DNA of 13,116 nucleotides, taken from Irineochytrium annulatum (taxonomy: Eukaryota; Chytridiomycota; Chytridiomycetes; Chytridiales; Chytridiaceae). The position numbers and the translations under genes were made by a program. The first letter of the stretch is position 1; each line of letters opens with the position of its first letter. This document shows positions 8,828-13,116 of this stretch, one piece after another. The notes under the pieces are model-generated. The model did no database searches, was not told where the DNA came from, and saw only the letters and a list, made by a program, of their open reading frames with translations. The stretch covers positions 1 through 13,116 of the forward strand of contig JADGJL010000832.1 in the NCBI GenBank assembly GCA_027600665.1, in the 5' to 3' direction.

Positions 8828-9992
8828 ATGACGGCGGCCGAGTTCTGTGACCTCAATGTGCCGTATCTGACGCCCAGGGCGGATCTAACAAAGACTTTGG
8901 AGCTCCTGAAGCGATGTGAGCCTACTTCCCCTGCTTTCTATTCATGTTTGTCTTCCTAGTCGGCTACGGTATTGTCGCCCTTAACCTCATTGCTGTCGGG
9001 AAAGGCGCGGCGTCCAAGGTCTGTCCTTAGCTTCCTATTTTGCGCGCTAATAATCCCTAGGACAACACCATCGAGAAAGTTCAGCTCGCCGGCGAGCCCA
9101 CGCCGCCAAAGAAGGGGACCGCGGACGTCTCCCACCTGGTAACCCAGCGAAGCGGCGGTCCCCCGCAATTCCGCCAGCTGACGAGGTTTACGATCATCCT
9201 GGACGATGCCACGAACAACTTGGTAAGTTAACACATGCCTCAGTTTATAGCTAATCGGTCGTGGGGAATCTAGTTGTCGAACTCCAAAGTCCAGTCATAC
9301 GACCTCGTGGCCGTGCAACCCCTATCGGAAAAAGTCTTCCAGGTCGCTTGCGCGCACATGGACTGCGACATCATCTCAATCGACATGGGGACCCGACTTC
9401 CGTTCTATCTAAAAGCAACAACAAGTGAAGCCACTTACCGCCTTCACCTCGTTGTCACTAACTCTTTGAAAAGTCAACGTGGCCGTTCAGCGCGGCATCG
9501 TGTTCGAGATCTGCTATACGGGATGCCTGCGGGATGCAGGTGCAAGAAAGCAGCTAATCAGCAACGCGCGCGATCTGATGAGGGTGACGAAGGGGAAGAA
9601 TGTAATTGTTACCAGCGGGGCGTTGAAGGCGATGGAGGTGCGGGGGCCCCATGATGTTATGAACTTGTGAGTGCTTTTAAGCCACAGGTGCGTTCTGATG
9701 CTGTCATAGGGGCTTCCTGTTTGGCATCACGAATGAGGTCATGCAGCGGTGCATGACGACGAATTCTCGGCACGCGCTTTATCACGCTGGTAATCTGCTT
9801 ATAAATAGAAATCTCCACACTTGTTGCTTAAATTCATTAGCGACAAGACGAGACACATTTAACGGCGTTATGATGGTGGAGAGCGTGGACGTGTTGACTG
9901 AAGCGGATCAGTGGAAGCGAGGGGCGAAACCGACTCCAGACGAGATGAACGCGGATTTTGTTGCTTTTGCGGATGATATGGATGAAGGCTAG
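8828..9992 (+). CDS. RPP30: RNase P/MRP protein subunit p30 (Rpp30/Rpp1 family), complete, 294 aa
   Basis: Part of the protein moiety of nuclear RNase P (5' maturation of pre-tRNA) and RNase MRP (rRNA processing). Seven exons: 8828-8915, 8960-9018, 9061-9222, 9274-9424, 9474-9666, 9710-9789, 9841-9992; the phases agree throughout. Introns are 42-51 nt, GT..AG, several with CTAAC/CTAAT. The product shows the family pattern in order: an N-terminal strand (FCDLNVPYL), GYGIVALN at about 31-38, LTRFTIILDD (89-98), YDLVAVQP (112-119), a Cys/Asp stretch DCDIISID (133-140), LPFYLK (145-150), VAVQRGIVFEICY (156-168), KGKNVIVTSGA (193-203), VRGPHDVMNLGFLFG (209-223). These are the segments of the RNase PH-like TIM barrel typical of p30, and the length is close to the human protein (268 aa) with an acidic C-terminal tail. 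No break or missing segment was seen. Splice boundaries were set by me from frame and conservation; exon 2/3 is the least certain. Confidence 0.92.
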
Positions 9993-10135
9993 TTTCCAGG
10001 AGTGGATGAGGCTTCAGCCAAGTGTTTTTCTTTTTATAGAATGAATTGGAGGCGTGAAAGGAGGGAATCTTTTGGTTGACCAATACGGGGTGATATTCCC
10101 CCAGGATATTACTGTGAGATATTTAAAACATCGTC
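9993..10135. other. 3' flank of RPP30
   Basis: Short AT-richer stretch after the RPP30 stop with no coding signal. No clear AATAAA was found; TTTTTATAGAATGAA near 10028 is the most AT-rich point and could lie near a cleavage site, which is inference. Confidence 0.3.
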
Positions 10136-10631
10136 TTGTTTTGCTTCCTGCGCCCTAATGCCAGGTCGGGCTCCACATCCTTCGAGAGAATTTTGGCGTC
10201 CCAGGTGGACGGTAGCATTATTGTATCGCGGCCCCAAAATGCTACACCTTTGAAGATCTCGCAGGAGATCAGCAAACTACATAATCTTCTCGTTCTTGAT
10301 ATGCCGTCTGTAGATTGCCTTTTTTTTTCCGTTATTTTGTTGCCAAGTTTTATGCAGGAGCACAGCGAGAATATGTGCAGGCTATTTTTACATTGAAAAG
10401 AAGCAGAAGTATAAGTTCACCCTTCAGCAAACTTTTATTCGGGCTTGCATGTCTCCCTTCCCCGCCTATTCCGCCCTCTTGGGAGACGCCGCTTTCTTCC
10501 TACGTCTGTCGAGCTGCCAATATTGTCGTCAATTTAGTCACCGCATATTCTCACTTCTAGATCCTCAAGCAGTGGCAAGCCATGTTCAAGGAGGTGAAGC
10601 GTACTTCTCGAGCGCTAACGCAAGAAATTAA
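10136..10631 (+). pseudogene. Broken gene fragment between RPP30 and the amidotransferase; family not recognised
   Basis: Three protein-like blocks follow one another in three frames. 10136-10320 gives FERILASQVDGSIIVSRP, QNATPLKISQEISKLHN. 10324-10383 gives RYFVAKFYAGAQREYVQA after a T-run where the frame changes. 10392-10631 gives IEKKQKYKFTLQQTF, IRACMSPFPAYSALLGDAAF, FLRLSSCQYCRQFSHRIFSL, LDPQAVASHVQGGEAYFSS and TAA. The jump between blocks 2 and 3 spans only about eight bases, too short for an intron, so at least this break is a real indel in the given sequence. Block 3 contains a Cys-x2-Cys pair. There is no upstream start. It may be the C-terminal part of a lost gene. The tail to 10747 contains nothing else I can support. 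Confidence 0.45.
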
Positions 10632-10747
10632 GGCGTCCTTCTATTGTTTTACAAAATCCAAAATCATCACGATCGCAACAGAAACATGCCCCAACTAGAT
10701 AGGTTGAACGCGGAAATGGAAAATGAATAGTACTGTCGCGAAGACTG

Positions 10748-11527
10748 CTACTGCAAGCACTTCCCTCGCACAAAGTCGATCGCAACCCTCGCGAACCACT
10801 TCCCGTCATTTTCCCTGTTCAGCGAGCTGTAAACGTCCGAAGCGAAAGCCGGCGAGAAGACCCCGGCGTCCGTCCGCAGCCGGACGATCTCTCTCACGAT
10901 CTCCTCGGTAAATTCGGGATGAGCTTGGATCGTCAAAATTCGGTCCTGATATCGCATCGCTTGGTTCACGGAGATTGGGGAGGAGAGGAGGTTCTCGAAT
11001 TGCGGAGGCATGACGGTGACGTGGTCTTTGTGCATGGACATGAAGGACTAAAACGGTGATCAGAAGGGATGAAAGAAACAAATAAGCGTTACGTATTCGG
11101 ACTTGTCCTCGCCGAACAGCACCTTCCCTGTCTTCGTGGCCATCATGCTCGTCCATCCAGCCTCCCATCCAAGCGGGTTCGACTCCACCTTCCCCCCAAA
11201 AGCCGCCGCGACAACCTGGTGCCCAAAGCACACCCCAATAATCTTGATCTTATGATCCCGCAGCGCCCTCACGTAATCAATCAGCCTCGCTATCCACGGC
11301 ACAGTGCCCGCGTCGTTGACGCCGAACTTGGACCCCGTAATCAAGACCGCGTCGAACCCGTCAAGCGATTCGGGGTACACGCCGTCGATGACCTCAAACA
11401 CCGTCAGTTCGACGGTGTCGACGGAGCCCGAAAAAAGGTTGCGGAAGAGGTCGCCGTACTCGCCGTTGCATTTCGCGACGTCCGGGTGGAACACGTCACA
11501 TTTCAGCACGCACATCCTGATCGGCAT
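10748..11527 (-). CDS. Class I glutamine amidotransferase-like protein (244 aa), intact
   Basis: Exon 1 11527-11093 (145 codons), intron 11092-11048 (45 nt, GTAACG..TTTTAG), exon 2 11047-10748, phase 0. The product is a stand-alone GATase1 domain: a Rossmann-like start (MCVLKCDVFHPDV), VLITGSKFGVND near 61-72, the nucleophile elbow GVCFGHQ with Cys100, and QAHPEF with His188 and Glu190, so the whole catalytic triad is present. SMHKDHV (149-155) and NPLGWEAGW (117-125) are typical of the eukaryotic GMP-synthase-like GATases such as yeast YLR126C, whose length (about 250 aa) matches. These are expected to hydrolyse glutamine or a glutamyl compound; the physiological substrate is not settled and no partner domain is encoded here. 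No targeting signal is seen, so a cytosolic location is likely. Upstream of the ATG the frame stays open to a 5'-UTR splice junction but has no other ATG. Confidence 0.88.
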
Positions 11528-11621
11528 GGTTGGAGCAAGGCCCGAGCAAAGTTGGACGGTACGAAGTGACCACGAGTCGATTCGTGCCAAGGACGGAGTA
11601 TAGATTGCACGCTCTGAAGTT

Positions 11622-11700
11622 CTACAATGACATTAGTAAACGAGAGTTGATCTCGACAACGCATAGAGATATGAAGAAGCAGAAAGCACGAAGCTCTTAC
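11622..11700 (-). other. Probable 5'-UTR intron of the amidotransferase gene (79 nt)
   Basis: On the minus strand GTAAGAGC starts at 11700, TACTAAT lies close to the end and TTGTAG finishes at 11622. All three signals are canonical for fungi. Splicing would join non-coding leader sequence to the leader immediately before the ATG at 11527; no frame continues from an upstream ATG into the amidotransferase. It would place transcription start somewhere beyond 11701. Confidence 0.6.
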
Positions 11701-11795
11701 CGTTGAGCCTGGGGATTCCGCCAATTGTGTCGGGCGCACGATCGTAGGCTGGGAGAGAGGTGCGGGGGCAAGCGGAGGGCGGATGATTCGTCGAA

Positions 11796-11880
11796 GTGGC
11801 TTGAAATTCACATTCAAGCTCTAGTGGCTTGAGAGCCGCATGAGAGGGTTTTTTTTTTTTTTTTTTGGCTGTCAAGCCAC
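11796..11880. promoter_or_regulatory. Double inverted repeat around an 18-T run in the divergent promoter
   Basis: The core GCTTGA appears four times in alternating orientation. Pair 1 is GCTTGAA at 11799-11805 and TTCAAGC at 11813-11819, with a 7-nt spacer. Pair 2 is GTGGCTTGAGAGCC at 11824-11837 and GGCTGTCAAGCCAC at 11867-11880, complementary in 13 of 14 positions, enclosing a purine-rich bit and T18 at 11849-11866. GTGGCTTGA also occurs directly repeated at 11796 and 11824. The second arm ends 12 bp before the helicase ATG. Long dA:dT runs exclude nucleosomes in fungi; palindromic half-sites suggest a dimeric factor. Both roles are inference. Confidence 0.6.
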
Positions 11881-11892
11881 CACCCCTTCACT

Positions 11893-13116
11893 ATGCCGGC
11901 CACACTGGGCCCATCCCCAACCACGACCTCAATCCCTGCCTCCAGCTTCGACTCCCTTGATCTCGACCCCCGGCTCCTCCGCGCCATCGCGAAGCTGGGC
12001 TTCACAACCCCCACCCTCGTCCAATCCACCGCGATCCCGCTCGCCCTCAAAGGGAAGGACATCCTCGCGCGCGCGCGGACGGGGTCGGGAAAGACCGTGG
12101 CGTACTGTCTTCCCGTGTTGCAGAAGGTGCTAGCCGCGAAGCAAGGGGATGATGGGGCGAAGAGGGGTGTGAGGGCGTTAGTGTTGGTGCCAACACGGGA
12201 GCTGGCGGAGCAGGTGTGGAGAGTCGTGAGGGATCTGAGCGTTTTATTGCGCTTCGGAGGTCGTGAGCGTGAATTTAGCGACGGCGGATACGGCGCTGTT
12301 AAATCAGAGGTGAGCAGTTAAAGTGGAGTTTAGCGCTTGACAGAAGTCCTGGTGATGATCAAGTTTTATTCAAGCTCAACAATCTAAGAATACCCGAGAG
12401 GGGACTTCGATGTTGATACAACTCTTCTTCTATTTTCTGATGGACTTTGTTTTCTTACATCCCTGCTCGTTGATTCCCGCTTTCTGCCACTAACCCGCTT
12501 GATCTCTAAGGGCCATCCTCCAAGAACTCCCCGACATTCTCATCGCGACGCCCAATCGCATTCTCTCCCACCTTAAAGCTTCCCACGTCACCCTCCGCGA
12601 CACGCTCGACGTTCTCGTGATCGAGGCCGATCTCATCCTCTCGTACGGCCACGACGCAGACCTCCGCTTCCTCCTCCCGCACCTGCCGCGGATCCACCAG
12701 TCCCTCCTCATGTCCGCCACCATGACGAGCGACGTCCAGGAGCTCCGCCAGATCATCCTCCGAAACCCGGCAGTCCTCTCCCTCGAGGACGGTGACTCCC
12801 ATCCCGCCGTCGATGACGAATCCGGTCATGAAGACCCGTTGACGCAATACTTCGTCCCGGCCTCCGAGCCGGACAAGTTCCTCCTCCTCTGCTTTCTCCT
12901 CAAGCTGAAGGTGCACCCGTTCGGTACGGGCAAGACCATCGTCTTCGTGGCCGACACGGACCGATGCTATAAAGTGAGGCTATTCCTGGAGCAATTTGGT
13001 GTGAGGAGCTGCGCGCTGAATGGGGAGATGCCCGTCAAGAGCCGGTGTCACGTCGTTGAGGAGTTTAATAGGGGGATCTACGACGTCATTGTGGCGACGG
13101 ATGAAGGGGGTAAGGA
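11893..13116 (+). CDS. DBP9: DEAD-box RNA helicase of the DBP9/DDX56 type, partial at the right edge, with a frame change and an altered DEAD box
   Basis: Dbp9/DDX56 helicases act in the nucleolus in 60S ribosome assembly. Exon 1 (from ATG 11893) shows the Q motif (Phe19, GFTTPTLVQ at 36-44), Walker A ARTGSGKT (61-68) and PTRELAEQV (100-108). After codon 116 the conserved reading moves one base forward at 12241-12242: [16 protein letters not shown], then TALLNQ to the donor at 12310. The intron is 12310-12510 (201 nt; CACTAAC branch, TCTAAG end). Exon 2 gives [42 protein letters not shown] (motif III), [21 protein letters not shown] and [11 protein letters not shown], the last close to the family-specific insert in motif V. 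Two lesions: the +1 frame change, and the missing first Asp in motif II (12620-12628 reads Ile-Glu-Ala, where Ile-Asp-Glu-Ala is expected). The family match is strong; whether the gene works is doubtful. The C-terminal end is outside the window. Confidence 0.85.

Noticed and set aside
11155..11185. GGTTCGA followed by TCC, resembling a tRNA T-loop
   Set aside because: It lies in the amidotransferase coding region and no acceptor or anticodon stem can be drawn around it.
11069..11569. A 166-codon plus-strand frame across the amidotransferase
   Set aside because: It is the antisense of a gene with a complete catalytic triad and correct splicing.
11849..11866. T18 as the poly(A) tail of a retroposed element on the minus strand
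   Set aside because: There is no element body next to it and no target-site duplication; the flanking arms are inverted, not direct.
1..13116. Transposon, CRISPR array, prophage or biosynthetic cluster
   Set aside because: No transposase or reverse-transcriptase motif, spaced repeat array, phage gene or synthase domain was seen on either strand.

Overview
The window looks like nuclear DNA of a fungus with moderate to high GC. Recognisable genes are broken by very short introns, most of 42-58 nt, with GT..AG ends and CTAAC/CTAAT-like branch sites just before the acceptor. Housekeeping genes are packed closely on both strands. I cannot name the lineage; an early-diverging fungus (chytrid-like) or a basidiomycete would both fit. 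I see no bacterial operons, Shine-Dalgarno sites, CRISPR array, transposase or tRNA.

Layout: 35-292 (+) may be the last exon of a gene entering from the left. 736-1296 (-) is exon-like, with splice signals and one in-frame TGA. 1687-2485 (-) is an intact two-exon coiled-coil protein. 2484-3739 (+) holds protein-like pieces in changing frames, probably gene debris. 4718-7028 (-) is an F-box/WD40-type protein in two exons. Divergent from it, 7232-7720 (+) is a broken gene with several frame changes and a stop, followed by more debris to about 8490. 8828-9992 (+) is a complete seven-exon RPP30, the p30 protein of nuclear RNase P/MRP. 10136-10631 (+) is another broken gene. 10748-11527 (-) is an intact class I glutamine-amidotransferase-like protein with a probable 5'-UTR intron. 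It shares a 365-bp divergent promoter with 11893-13116 (+), a DBP9/DDX56-type DEAD-box helicase that runs off the right edge.

Two themes stand out. First, between the intact genes lie stretches that still read as protein but carry frame changes and stops. The 2-kb F-box/WD40 exon, RPP30 and the amidotransferase are free of such breaks, so random sequencing error is not the easiest explanation. Second, the DBP9-like helicase is well conserved over nearly all motifs seen, yet has a +1 frame change after codon 116 and has lost the first Asp of the DEAD box by an in-frame three-base deletion. It may be a decaying copy, or an unusual helicase with an assembly error upstream.

RPP30 (tRNA and rRNA processing) and DBP9 (60S ribosome assembly) both belong to RNA and ribosome production, but nothing shows that they are co-regulated. 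No new multi-gene system could be demonstrated. The most distinctive non-coding structure is a double inverted repeat around an 18-T run just before the helicase start.
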